Shown: piece by piece, positions 7,982 through 15,584 of the stretch | How the letters are laid out: each line of letters opens with the position of its first letter | Position numbering within the stretch: the first letter of the stretch is position 1 | Assembly (NCBI GenBank): GCA_002309675.1 | Contig: DBXX01000070.1 | Span: 71,070-97,792 of the forward strand | DNA from: Lachnospiraceae bacterium UBA1201 | GTDB taxonomy: Bacteria > Bacillota > Clostridia > Lachnospirales > Lachnospiraceae | Reading direction: 5' to 3' | Length of the DNA: 26,723 bases | Notes under the pieces: model-generated | Seen by the model: only the letters and a program-made list of their open reading frames with translations | What the model was told of the DNA's origin: nothing | Database searches by the model: none | Program-made: the position numbers and the translations under genes

Positions 7982-9769
7982 GCCATCCTTTATCTCGGTC
8001 AGTCCGGAGATATCGGGGCGCGCGATCATCGAGTAATTTGTATGATAGATGACGAAACCGAAAGCGGATTTCGGCGGTTTTTTGATCGCCTTACGTGAAA
8101 CATAATCGATCTCTACTTTATCGCTGTCGCGGTTCTGGCAGAAGTAAGCTGCCAGGGCCGCGGCTTCTTCGTATGCGCGGTCGGACATTTCCTTACCGCC
8201 GGTCTTAACGATGACGTGGGAACCGGGGATATTTTTCGCATGAAACCACATATCGTTCGGTCCGGCGAGGGTGAACGTTACATATTCGTTCTGCAGGTTG
8301 TTCTTCCCGACGTACATGTCCATTCCGTCGCAGTTCACAAAATGCAGAGGCTTTCCGGCAACGCCGGGCTCTTTTGCGGGCTTCTTTTTGCCGGCAGGCT
8401 GAGCCGCTTTTTTCATGTAACCTGCCTTTTTCAGTTCGTTTGCAATATCGGTCAGGTCGGCTTCGGATTTGGACAATGCGAGCGAAAGCTGCATGCTTTC
8501 CAGATGCGTTACCGCCTCCCTTGTTTCCGCTAACAGACCTTCGGTTGCCTCCTGGGTGCGTTTTAATTTGTTGTATCGTTCATAAAAGGCAGCAGCGTTC
8601 TGACGCACGGTCTTCGTTTCATCGAGCGCGATCGTTACAGGCTTGTTGTCGTCATAGTAGTTCTCGACCGTTACGGACTTCACAGGCTCCGGGTACTGAT
8701 AAGCATAGGCGGTCAGCAGTTCGCCCTGCAGACGCAGTTTGTCGGCTTTTAAAGCATCCTTCATTTGCTTTTCGAGGAGGGTGAGCTTCTTACGGTTTCG
8801 TTCCAGCGCGTTGTGGATGATTTTACGAAGATCTGCAGATTTTCCCTGAATGAAAGAATGCAGGCTTTTCTCGTAATAGAAGCGGAAGATCATCTCGCTG
8901 ACGCTTCCGACGGCTTCCGCCTTATATTCGGGATAGACGCTGAGCGGTATCGGCGAGAAATCAACTGGTTTATCGCCCTTGTAATAGATCACCGGAGAAG
9001 CTTTCTCGTTGCATACGGTCTGCATTTCCCGCGCGAAAATACGGGAGAAATGCAGGCGTTCCTCGGCGTTTAGGGAAACGGCGGATCGCTCACTTTCCAG
9101 ACCTGCCAAGCCCAATATGTGCTGGCAGAAGATCGGGCTAAGTCCAGCAAAATACATATACATGCGTGAAACGAGGGTATCTGCGGACACAAAGAAATCT
9201 TCGGGAAGACTTTCGGCCTCATCGTTTGCGATCGATGCGGCTACGGGCAGAGGATCCTGCTTTTTAAGCTCATCGGGAAGATAATAGGACGCGCCGGGCA
9301 GAATGGTTCGCAAAGAACTTACCGATGGCGGTACATGGCGTATCGCGTCGAGGACCCTGCGGTTCTCATCGCAGAAGATGATGTTGCTGTATTTTCCCAT
9401 GAGCTCGATGATCAGTTCTTTTTTGCAGAGATCGCCCAGTTCATTCAGATGCTCGATCGAAAAGATCAGGATACGTTCCATACCGGGCTGCGTGATATCG
9501 AGGATACGACCGTTTGCGATGTATTTCCTGAGCATCATGCAAAAGCCGGGAGCGGTCAGCGGCGCCGGCTTGTTTTCGTCGGTGAAGCAAATGTAAGGCA
9601 TACCGGGATTCACATTGATCAGAAGCCGGTACGGGTCTTTTTGATTTCCTTTTATGGTCAGCAGGAGTTCATTGGCCTGCGTTTGGGATATTTTGGATAA
9701 ACGTCCTTTCTCGAGCGCGTTTTTCAGTTCGGGCAGGAGAGAGGCGATCGTGATTCCATCGAGTGCCAT
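7970..9769 (-). CDS. rqcH: Rqc2/NEMF-family ribosome quality control protein RqcH (NFACT)
   Basis: RqcH binds the 50S subunit carrying a stalled nascent chain and recruits tRNA-Ala to add C-terminal alanine tails that mark the chain for degradation; older annotations call it a fibronectin-binding protein. The 599-residue product has the NFACT-N domain (LMGKYSNIIFCDENRRVLDAI, ILPGASYYLPDEL), a coiled-coil middle (about 300-450) and a C-terminal NFACT-R domain (GKNNLQNEYVTF, MWFHAKNIPGSHVIV). At the place of the conserved Asp-Arg pair (D97/R98 in B. subtilis) it reads Glu-Arg (E98-R99). I chose ATG 9769 because AGAGGA lies upstream; an ATG at 9856 overlaps the promoter. It reads leftward as a single gene with no visible terminator. 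Confidence 0.95.
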   Translation of the reverse strand: MALDGITIASLLPELKNALEKGRLSKISQTQANELLLTIKGNQKDPYRLLINVNPGMPYICFTDENKPAPLTAPGFCMMLRKYIANGRILDITQPGMERILIFSIEHLNELGDLCKKELIIELMGKYSNIIFCDENRRVLDAIRHVPPSVSSLRTILPGASYYLPDELKKQDPLPVAASIANDEAESLPEDFFVSADTLVSRMYMYFAGLSPIFCQHILGLAGLESERSAVSLNAEERLHFSRIFAREMQTVCNEKASPVIYYKGDKPVDFSPIPLSVYPEYKAEAVGSVSEMIFRFYYEKSLHSFIQGKSADLRKIIHNALERNRKKLTLLEKQMKDALKADKLRLQGELLTAYAYQYPEPVKSVTVENYYDDNKPVTIALDETKTVRQNAAAFYERYNKLKRTQEATEGLLAETREAVTHLESMQLSLALSKSEADLTDIANELKKAGYMKKAAQPAGKKKPAKEPGVAGKPLHFVNCDGMDMYVGKNNLQNEYVTFTLAGPNDMWFHAKNIPGSHVIVKTGGKEMSDRAYEEAAALAAYFCQNRDSDKVEIDYVSRKAIKKPPKSAFGFVIYHTNYSMIARPDISGLTEIKDGSTK

Positions 9770-9827
9770 AGGCAATCCTCTCATTCTTTCGGGTTGATCC
9801 GGCCTCATTCGGGCGGACTTCTCTGAA

Positions 9828-9856
9828 ATAGTATCATAAATAAAAGGGATAAGCAA
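9828..9856 (-). promoter_or_regulatory. Sigma-A type promoter of rqcH
   Basis: On the minus strand TTGCTT (9856-9851) is followed after 17 bases by TACTAT (9833-9828), about 60 bases before the rqcH ATG. Confidence 0.65.
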
Positions 9857-9864
9857 GAATATGC

Positions 9865-9893
9865 TTGAATTATTTTGGAAGATAAAGTATAAT
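9865..9893 (+). promoter_or_regulatory. Sigma-A type promoter of the remA-gmk-rpoZ operon
   Basis: TTGAAT (9865-9870), a 17-base spacer and a perfect TATAAT (9888-9893). Only 8 bases separate its -35 box from that of the divergent rqcH promoter, so binding at one may affect the other. Confidence 0.82.
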
Positions 9894-9900
9894 AACTCTA

Positions 9901-9943
9901 TCTATGTGGTCAAAGGGGTTACTATGCACTAAACACCCATAGA
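9901..9943 (+). promoter_or_regulatory. Hairpin at the start of the remA leader
   Basis: TCTATG (9901-9906) pairs with CATAGA (9938-9943), extended by three more pairs past a bulged T. It lies at about +1 of the predicted transcript. The remaining leader to the remA ATG is about 40 bases and holds an AAAGGAG ribosome site at 9971-9977. Confidence 0.35.
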
Positions 9944-9984
9944 TCAACATTGGTTTGCTGTTTCGGACCGAAAGGAGATGCGCG

Positions 9985-10275
9985 ATGGATGGCTTTGTAA
10001 GCGTCGGTTTCGGCAATTACATCAACTTAAACGGCGTTACCGCGATCACGCGATGCGAATCCGCCCCAATGAAACGACTGGTGCAAAACGCGAAGGATCA
10101 TTTTAAGGCAGTGGATGTCACGCAAGGCCGTAAAACAAAGGCTGTCATTCTGATGAACGACGGAAGCGTCGTGCTTTCGGCTTTGCTTCCCGAGACCATC
10201 GTCAGTCGTACGCAGTCGGTGCTTTTTTCGGACGAAAAGACCACGCAGAACCAATTGCAGGAGGAACTTCTATGA
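9985..10275 (+). CDS. remA: RemA-family (DUF370) DNA-binding regulator
   Basis: In B. subtilis RemA activates extracellular-matrix and osmoprotection genes by binding DNA as a ring-shaped oligomer. The 96-residue product matches it along its length: VSVGFGNYINLNGVTAI, ESAPMKRLVQNAKD, the GRKTKAVILMNDGSVVLSAL core and LPETIVSR. The ATG at 9985 has AAAGGAG 7 bases upstream; a longer frame from 9955 has no such site. It heads the operon and overlaps gmk by 4 bases (ATGA), the same remA-gmk-rpoZ order as in Bacillus. Whether it controls matrix genes in this organism is unknown. Confidence 0.93.
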   Translation: MDGFVSVGFGNYINLNGVTAITRCESAPMKRLVQNAKDHFKAVDVTQGRKTKAVILMNDGSVVLSALLPETIVSRTQSVLFSDEKTTQNQLQEELL

Positions 10276-10922
10276 AACGAGGTGTACTCACCGTATTGTC
10301 CGGATTTTCCGGCTCCGGTAAAGGCACGATCATCAAGAAACTTCTTTCCACCTATCCTGATACATATGCATTGTCCGTATCTGTTACGACGCGTTCGAAG
10401 CGGATGAATGAAAAAACAGGCGTATTTGAACAGGATGGCGTCGATTATTTCTTTTTGACGCGGGAAGAGTTCGAAAAGAGGATCGCCGAGGATCGATTTA
10501 TCGAGTACGCGACTTACAACGAAAACTACTACGGAACTCCGAAGGATTATGTATTCGAATGCCTGGATAAAGGCCTCGATGTGATCCTGGAGATCGAAGT
10601 GCAGGGTGCGCTTCAGATCAAAGAGAAGTTCCCGGATGCACTACTCATCTTCATGACTCCGCCGGATGCCGAAACGCTTTATGAACGCCTGATCGGACGC
10701 GGAACGGAGACGCAGGAGGTCGTACAGCGCCGTATGAAGACCGCGATCTTCGAGTCCACACTTATGGACCGTTACGATTACGTTTTGGTCAATGACACCA
10801 TCGACGCGTGTGCAGAGAAGATGCATCAGATGGTCACGCTGGCGCATGACCGTGCCGTTTGCAGTGAAAAACTGATCGGCGAGATTAAACAACAACTTGA
10901 GAGATTTTCATTTGAATCATAG
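10272..10922 (+). CDS. gmk: Guanylate kinase
   Basis: Phosphorylates GMP to GDP with ATP, an essential step of GTP synthesis and recovery. The 216-residue product has the P-loop SGFSGSGKGT (10-19), the GMP-binding region VSVTTRSKR and VDYFFLTREEFEK, FIEYATYNENYYGTP, and DVILEIEVQGALQIK, all standard for the family. The length is normal. It is coupled to remA by an ATGA overlap and followed after 18 bases by rpoZ. Confidence 0.97.
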   Translation: MKRGVLTVLSGFSGSGKGTIIKKLLSTYPDTYALSVSVTTRSKRMNEKTGVFEQDGVDYFFLTREEFEKRIAEDRFIEYATYNENYYGTPKDYVFECLDKGLDVILEIEVQGALQIKEKFPDALLIFMTPPDAETLYERLIGRGTETQEVVQRRMKTAIFESTLMDRYDYVLVNDTIDACAEKMHQMVTLAHDRAVCSEKLIGEIKQQLERFSFES

Positions 10923-10940
10923 ATTATTGGAGGCTATAAC

Positions 10941-11363
10941 ATGTTACATCCGTCATATTTGGAACTTATGGAGAAGATCAACGCAGGCTGCGACGAGGAT
11001 GCACCTCTGGTAAAGAGCCGTTATTCTGTCGTTTTGGCAGCTGCCAGAAGAGCTCGTCAGATCACTGAGATCGAGGAACTGACCGGAACCGGCGACCCGA
11101 AGAATAAGCCGCTGTCCCAGGCCGTTCGTGAACTGTACAACGGAACGACCCGCATCCTGAACGATGAAGAGATCGCAGAAGAAGATGCAAAGATCGAAGA
11201 GCTTCAGCGCGTGAACCGCGAACTGATCAAGGCTCAGCAGGCTGCTACCGGCTATGGTAAGTGGGCGAAGGTCGAAGAGACCGAAAACGTGACGATCGAC
11301 ACCGAAGAGGATGCCGAGGATATCGGCGATGCTGAAGAGACAGCAGAAGAAAAAGACGAATGA
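10941..11363 (+). CDS. rpoZ: RNA polymerase omega subunit with long acidic tail
   Basis: Omega helps the beta-prime subunit fold and stabilises RNA polymerase. The N-terminal 75 or so residues fit the family (SRYSVVLAAARRARQI, then KPLSQAVRELYNG), and the position after gmk supports the call. The product is 140 residues, well above the usual 60-90. The extra part is a charged helix (EEIAEEDAKIEELQRVNRELIKAQQ) and a strongly acidic tail of about 30 residues (TEEDAEDIGDAEETAEEKDE). TTGGAGG lies upstream of the ATG. The stop overlaps rimO by 4 bases. The tail has no known function; it may be a lineage feature. Confidence 0.9.
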   Translation: MLHPSYLELMEKINAGCDEDAPLVKSRYSVVLAAARRARQITEIEELTGTGDPKNKPLSQAVRELYNGTTRILNDEEIAEEDAKIEELQRVNRELIKAQQAATGYGKWAKVEETENVTIDTEEDAEDIGDAEETAEEKDE

Positions 11364-12706
11364 AAATAATGTTCTGTTCCCTCGGCTGTGATAAGAATCT
11401 GGTCGACTCGGAGAAAATGATCCGGCTTCTGCTCGATGAAGGCTATACATTGACCGACGACGAACATGAAGCCGATGTGATCATCGTGAATACTTGCTGC
11501 TTCATAGGTGACGCTAAACAAGAAAGCATTCAGACCATCATCGACATGGGACGGATGAAGCAGGAGGGCAGATGCAAGGCTCTTCTGGTGACCGGCTGCC
11601 TGGCGACGCGTTATGCGGATGATATCCGTCGTGACCTGCCCGAGGTGGACGGCCTCTTATCCGTGAATTCGGTATTGCGTATCGGTGAACTGGTGAAGGA
11701 GGTCCTTTCTAAGGATCCTGTTACAGTGCCGTATATCGCGTCCCCCGATCCGAAAGCGTACAGCCGTGCACGTCGTTCCTTGACGACAGGTGGCTATTAC
11801 GCATATCTTAAGATCGCGGAGGGCTGCGACCGCAAGTGCACGTATTGCATTATCCCGAAGATCCGCGGAAGCTATCGCAGTTTTCCGATGGAGGATCTGG
11901 TAGAGGAAGCGAAGGATCTGGCGGCTTCCGGAGTGCGTGAACTGATCCTGGTCGCACAGGATACGACCCTGTACGGGACCGACCTGTACCATAAGCCGAT
12001 GCTCCCGACTCTGCTCGAGAAGCTGTCCGAGATCGAGGATCTGAAATGGATCCGTCTTCTGTATTGCTATCCGGAGAGTATCACGGACGCGATGATCGAT
12101 GCGATGAAACGGCTCCCGAAGGTATGCCACTACATCGATATGCCGATCCAGCATGCCAATGATGCGATATTGAAGAAGATGGGACGGCACACCGACCGCG
12201 AGCATATCTTGCGTGTGATCGCACATCTTCGTGAGGAGATCCCGGATATCGCCCTTCGCACGACATTGATCACAGGCTTTCCCGGGGAAACACAGGAACA
12301 GTTTGAAGAGATGAAGGAATTCATCGACATGGTTTCGTTTGACCGTCTCGGAGTATTTCCTTACTCCGCGGAGGAGGATACACCGGCTGCCGAAATGGAT
12401 GGCCAGTGTCCTGAAGAGATAAAAAGAATGCGTGCAGATTCTCTGATGGAACTGCAGCAGGAGATATCCGCAGACCTTTGCTCGGAACACATCGGTCAGG
12501 AATTTGATGTCCTGGTCGAAGGCTTTATTCCGGAAGAGGGAATGTTTGCGGGAAGGACATATATGGACGCTCCCGGTGTGGACGGACTTGTGTTTTTCGC
12601 CTCTCCCGATCATGAGTGGATGAGCGGTGACATTGTCCGCGTACGCATCACGGGTGCATATGAATATGACCTGACAGGAGAATTGATCAATGAACTTACC
12701 CAATAA
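11360..12706 (+). CDS. rimO: Ribosomal protein S12 methylthiotransferase RimO
   Basis: A radical-SAM enzyme that adds a methylthio group to an aspartate of ribosomal protein S12. The 448-residue product has the three parts of the family: an N-terminal UPF0004 domain with cluster cysteines C10, C46 (C47 adjacent) and C80; a radical-SAM domain with CX3CX2C at C156, C160 and C163 (CDRKCTYCIIPKIRG); and a C-terminal TRAM-like segment. LGCDKNLVDSE near the N-terminus points to RimO rather than the tRNA enzyme MiaB. It overlaps rpoZ by 4 bases and pgsA by 17, so it is closely coupled on both sides. Confidence 0.95.
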   Translation: MKIMFCSLGCDKNLVDSEKMIRLLLDEGYTLTDDEHEADVIIVNTCCFIGDAKQESIQTIIDMGRMKQEGRCKALLVTGCLATRYADDIRRDLPEVDGLLSVNSVLRIGELVKEVLSKDPVTVPYIASPDPKAYSRARRSLTTGGYYAYLKIAEGCDRKCTYCIIPKIRGSYRSFPMEDLVEEAKDLAASGVRELILVAQDTTLYGTDLYHKPMLPTLLEKLSEIEDLKWIRLLYCYPESITDAMIDAMKRLPKVCHYIDMPIQHANDAILKKMGRHTDREHILRVIAHLREEIPDIALRTTLITGFPGETQEQFEEMKEFIDMVSFDRLGVFPYSAEEDTPAAEMDGQCPEEIKRMRADSLMELQQEISADLCSEHIGQEFDVLVEGFIPEEGMFAGRTYMDAPGVDGLVFFASPDHEWMSGDIVRVRITGAYEYDLTGELINELTQ

Positions 12707-13247
12707 ACTTACAGTACTTCGTGTACTGCTCATACCGGTCTTCGTGATCTTTATGATCTTTGATTTCGGCATTCCGTATCAAAACTGGATCGCTCTGACG
12801 ATCTTCGTGATTGCCAGCATCACCGACCTTCTGGACGGAAAGATCGCCAGAAAGAGAAATCTGGTCACGAACTTCGGCAAATTCATGGATCCGCTCGCGG
12901 ATAAGATGTTAGTGTGCTCTGCACTGGTGTGCCTGATCGATGTGATCGATCGTCCGGGTCTGCCCGGCGTGATCCCGGTCCTGATCATCTTATGGCGTGA
13001 ATTTATCATCAGCGGTTTCCGCCTGGTCGCAGCGAAGGATGGTTTCGTCCTGGCAGCAGCGATGAGCGGAAAGGTGAAGACAGTTTGCCAGATCGTTATG
13101 GTAGTCATCCTGCTCATTCACTGGGATTATACCTGGTTTTTCGTTTTGGAATGGGTAGCGATCGTTGTATCTGTATTTATGACCATCTACTCATTGTGTG
13201 AGTACCTGATCAAAAACAAAAAAGTATTTTCGGACGGATTAAAGTAA
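12690..13247 (+). CDS. pgsA: CDP-diacylglycerol-glycerol-3-phosphate phosphatidyltransferase
   Basis: A membrane enzyme that condenses CDP-diacylglycerol with glycerol 3-phosphate to phosphatidylglycerol phosphate, the entry to phosphatidylglycerol and cardiolipin. The 185-residue product shows the full CDP-alcohol phosphotransferase motif: D46, D49-G50, A53-R54, G63, D67 and D71, with several hydrophobic helices. Starting NLPNKLTVLRVLLIP is typical. Its ATG lies 17 bases inside rimO with AGGAG at 12676-12680. It overlaps the next gene by one base. GpsA in the first operon supplies glycerol 3-phosphate. Confidence 0.96.
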   Translation: MNLPNKLTVLRVLLIPVFVIFMIFDFGIPYQNWIALTIFVIASITDLLDGKIARKRNLVTNFGKFMDPLADKMLVCSALVCLIDVIDRPGLPGVIPVLIILWREFIISGFRLVAAKDGFVLAAAMSGKVKTVCQIVMVVILLIHWDYTWFFVLEWVAIVVSVFMTIYSLCEYLIKNKKVFSDGLK

Positions 13248-13720
13248 TGACAGAGGAATTGGTTGCGCTTTTGCTCGAAAAGAAGATGACCGTGACCACC
13301 GCGGAATCGTGCACCGGCGGCTTGATCGCCGCGACGCTTATCTCGGTTCCCGGTGTGAGCGCCTGCTTAAACGAGACCCTCGTGACCTATGCCAATGCAT
13401 CCAAACATAAACGCCTCGGCGTATCTGAGGAAACACTGGCGACGTATGGCGCCGTCAGCGAACAGACTGCACGGGAAATGGCGCTCGGAGCGCTTTCATT
13501 TGCCGATGCAGACATCTCCATCGTTTCGACCGGAATCGCCGGCCCGGACGGAGGAACCCAAGAAAAGCCCGTAGGGCTGGTATATATCGGCATCGGATGC
13601 CGGGCGCAGAACAAAGCATATGTAAGCCGCTATGTGTTTTCCGGTGACCGCGCGGCGGTGCGCGCACAGGCGGTGGAGACCGCGATCGCGAACGCTGTTG
13701 AGGTTGTAAAAGGGGTCTGA
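13247..13720 (+). CDS. pncC: CinA C-terminal domain protein (nicotinamide-nucleotide amidohydrolase)
   Basis: Proteins with this domain deamidate nicotinamide mononucleotide to nicotinate mononucleotide, recycling NAD breakdown products. The 157-residue product is only the CinA C-terminal domain: TTAESCTGGLIAATL (17-31, with the catalytic-type serine in AESCTGG), VTYANASKHKRLGV, and STGIAGPDGGTQEKPVGLVYIG. The N-terminal molybdopterin-binding-like (COG1058) half of full CinA is absent, with no trace upstream because pgsA abuts it. Stand-alone versions are common, so this is not a broken gene. It shares one base with the pgsA stop. Confidence 0.92.
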   Translation: MTEELVALLLEKKMTVTTAESCTGGLIAATLISVPGVSACLNETLVTYANASKHKRLGVSEETLATYGAVSEQTAREMALGALSFADADISIVSTGIAGPDGGTQEKPVGLVYIGIGCRAQNKAYVSRYVFSGDRAAVRAQAVETAIANAVEVVKGV

Positions 13721-13724
13721 CCAG

Positions 13725-15182
13725 ATGAATCAGTATAAGTATAAAACATACGAACGCAATATGATCAAAAACAAGGATGAGGCGGCGAACCGCGCATCCT
13801 ATGTCAAAGAAATCGAAATGCTGGCGCAAAAGCTGGCTTACGCATCGGCCGCCTATGAGTTTGTCGGACTTTCTCAGGATGAGAAGATCCTCGAGAACGA
13901 AGAGGTGGTCCTTTTGGGTAAAGAAATGTTTTCGCTCGCGAAAACGCTGCTTGAGAAGCCCGCGGATGCAGAGGCAGGACTTACCGATCTGCGTGACCGC
14001 TTGAAGAAACACATGGACTGTCTGATGGTCTACAACGATCGTTATTCCATCTATGCGAAGGTCATTTCCTCCCTGCGTGCGCAGTTTGAAGAAGTGACTC
14101 CGGACCCTGCGTTCGACACCGAAGAGTTTGCGGAACAGGTCGTTAACCAACTGGTAAAAGAGAAGGATAATGCTTCCCTCAAGACGCTGATGATGGAGAT
14201 AATCAGTGAACTCCCCGTCCGCATGACCCGAATCAAGTTTTATGAGCATATTTCCGACGGCCTTTCGGTCTACATCGGTTCCGACCGTTCGTCGCTGGAC
14301 GACTTTTTATATACCGTACGCAATGCCGCCGGCCTTTACGAGCCCGAAGGCATGCAGGAGTTCTTCCCGGAACTGGCTGAATACCTGAAGAAGTTCGAAG
14401 ATCTCGACTATGCACACATTTCCGCAGACGAGTATGCGACCGCGGCTTACACGATCAATGAGTGCTTTTCCTATCTGTCCATGTTGATCGACCTGATCAA
14501 TATTCTGGCGACCGTCACGAACGAACTTCTCGTTATAGCGATGTCGAAGGCAGATGAGGATTCCGAGTCTTCCGTGGTTTCCCGCGAGATCCTTAAGGAG
14601 GTCATGGACGCATTCTGCTTCGAGGAAAATGTCGAACTGATCGATGTCCTGATGGACCGCCTGGTCATGCTGGAAGGCGTGCAGGAACCGCTCCTCGAGG
14701 AAATGTACGAGATCGAAGGTTCCATCGACAACCTGCTCCACAGCAACAGTTACACCGAAGCATCCGAGAAGAAGGACGAGATCCTTCGCCTTCGTAATCT
14801 CTGCGAATTGCTTTCGGTCAATAATTACTCGGACTTAAACCGCGAAGAGAAACCGCAGGGCGTTTGCGAGAAGACCGATGTTGCCGCGGAATTCGCGAAG
14901 TTGCAAAACGAGCTGGATGTACGCCTACGCGGCGTAGAGAAGGTCGTTGCGCGCGCGATCATGTCCCGCGTGCTCGGTTATCTGCCTTCTAATTTCTCAA
15001 ATGTAAAGAACCTGAAAGATTATATCATCGCTTCCTTGAGCGGCTGCAGTGATCCGAAGGAAAGGGCCGTTTACGCGGAGAACATTTTGGATACGATGTA
15101 TGCATATGAAGAGGATGATGCATACGACGAAGAGGAAGATGCGTTTGAGGACGAAGAAGACGGTACAGACGCTGAGGCGTAA
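13725..15182 (+). CDS. Large helical protein of unknown function with acidic tail
   Basis: I do not recognise this 485-residue protein. It has no signal peptide and no long hydrophobic segment, so it is probably cytoplasmic. The sequence looks almost wholly alpha-helical, with heptad-like charged stretches (residues 15-45, 70-100, 330-360). The last 25 or so residues are nearly all Asp/Glu (YEEDDAYDEEEDAFEDEEDG). No catalytic motif or metal-binding cluster stands out. It starts 4 bases after the pncC stop, so it should be co-transcribed with rimO-pgsA-pncC. Codon use looks like that of its neighbours, with no sign of transfer. In Bacillus recA follows cinA at this place. A structural or protein-protein interaction role is the most that can be inferred. 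Confidence 0.85.
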   Translation: MNQYKYKTYERNMIKNKDEAANRASYVKEIEMLAQKLAYASAAYEFVGLSQDEKILENEEVVLLGKEMFSLAKTLLEKPADAEAGLTDLRDRLKKHMDCLMVYNDRYSIYAKVISSLRAQFEEVTPDPAFDTEEFAEQVVNQLVKEKDNASLKTLMMEIISELPVRMTRIKFYEHISDGLSVYIGSDRSSLDDFLYTVRNAAGLYEPEGMQEFFPELAEYLKKFEDLDYAHISADEYATAAYTINECFSYLSMLIDLINILATVTNELLVIAMSKADEDSESSVVSREILKEVMDAFCFEENVELIDVLMDRLVMLEGVQEPLLEEMYEIEGSIDNLLHSNSYTEASEKKDEILRLRNLCELLSVNNYSDLNREEKPQGVCEKTDVAAEFAKLQNELDVRLRGVEKVVARAIMSRVLGYLPSNFSNVKNLKDYIIASLSGCSDPKERAVYAENILDTMYAYEEDDAYDEEEDAFEDEEDGTDAEA

Positions 15183-15193
15183 CGGATTTATTG

Positions 15194-15222
15194 TTGCAAA
15201 TCACATCGAAATCGGTTAAAAT
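15194..15222 (+). promoter_or_regulatory. Sigma-A type promoter upstream of the small unknown gene
   Basis: TTGCAA (15194-15199), a 17-base spacer and TAAAAT (15217-15222), in the 72-base gap after the 485-residue gene. No terminator hairpin precedes it, so read-through from the upstream operon is also likely. Confidence 0.6.
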
Positions 15223-15254
15223 GTTTATAGAATTATAAAGAGAGGAGCGCGGAG

Positions 15255-15578
15255 ATGAAGTGGTATCGTAAATTGTATACAGGCGAGTCTGCGCGCTCTA
15301 AACGTTTTCGTATCGTTTCCCGTGTAAAACACGGACGGTACATGAAGGACGTGTTCCTGATCACGCTGGCTTCGAACCCGAAGAACCTGTTGGATATCTA
15401 TCCCGGTTATGTTTTCCTCCAGCCGTATTTTCAGGAACAGGATCAACTGATCCTCGGGATCGCGCTCGGTAAGGACGAAGCCTTTTCGGTCGCGCAGAAG
15501 ATCATCGAGGATGTCTACGGCAGTACCGGAGCACTCCGCATTCAGGAGTACTTCGAGCCGAAAGCAGAGAGGGTGTGA
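15255..15578 (+). CDS. Small conserved-looking protein of unknown function
   Basis: A 107-residue protein I cannot assign. It is basic at the N-terminus (MKWYRKLYTGESARSKRFRIVSRVKHGRYMKDVFLITLA) and more mixed afterwards (ILGIALGKDEAFSVAQKIIEDVY). It has no signal peptide or membrane segment, and predicted strands alternate with a C-terminal helix. An AGAGGAG ribosome site precedes the ATG, and a promoter lies 33 bases upstream, so it is very probably expressed. It stops 6 bases before the DUF2953 gene and should share its transcript. Confidence 0.8.
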   Translation: MKWYRKLYTGESARSKRFRIVSRVKHGRYMKDVFLITLASNPKNLLDIYPGYVFLQPYFQEQDQLILGIALGKDEAFSVAQKIIEDVYGSTGALRIQEYFEPKAERV

Positions 15579-15584
15579 TCGTAC

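Noticed and set aside
11657..12772. Long leftward open frame opposite rimO
   Set aside because: It is a shadow of rimO codon bias. The product is rich in His, Arg and Ile with no domain, while rimO on the other strand has all its motifs.
13247..13720. pncC as a broken cinA gene
   Set aside because: The C-terminal domain is complete, starts properly after pgsA and is known as a free-standing protein; no remnant of the N-terminal half is present.
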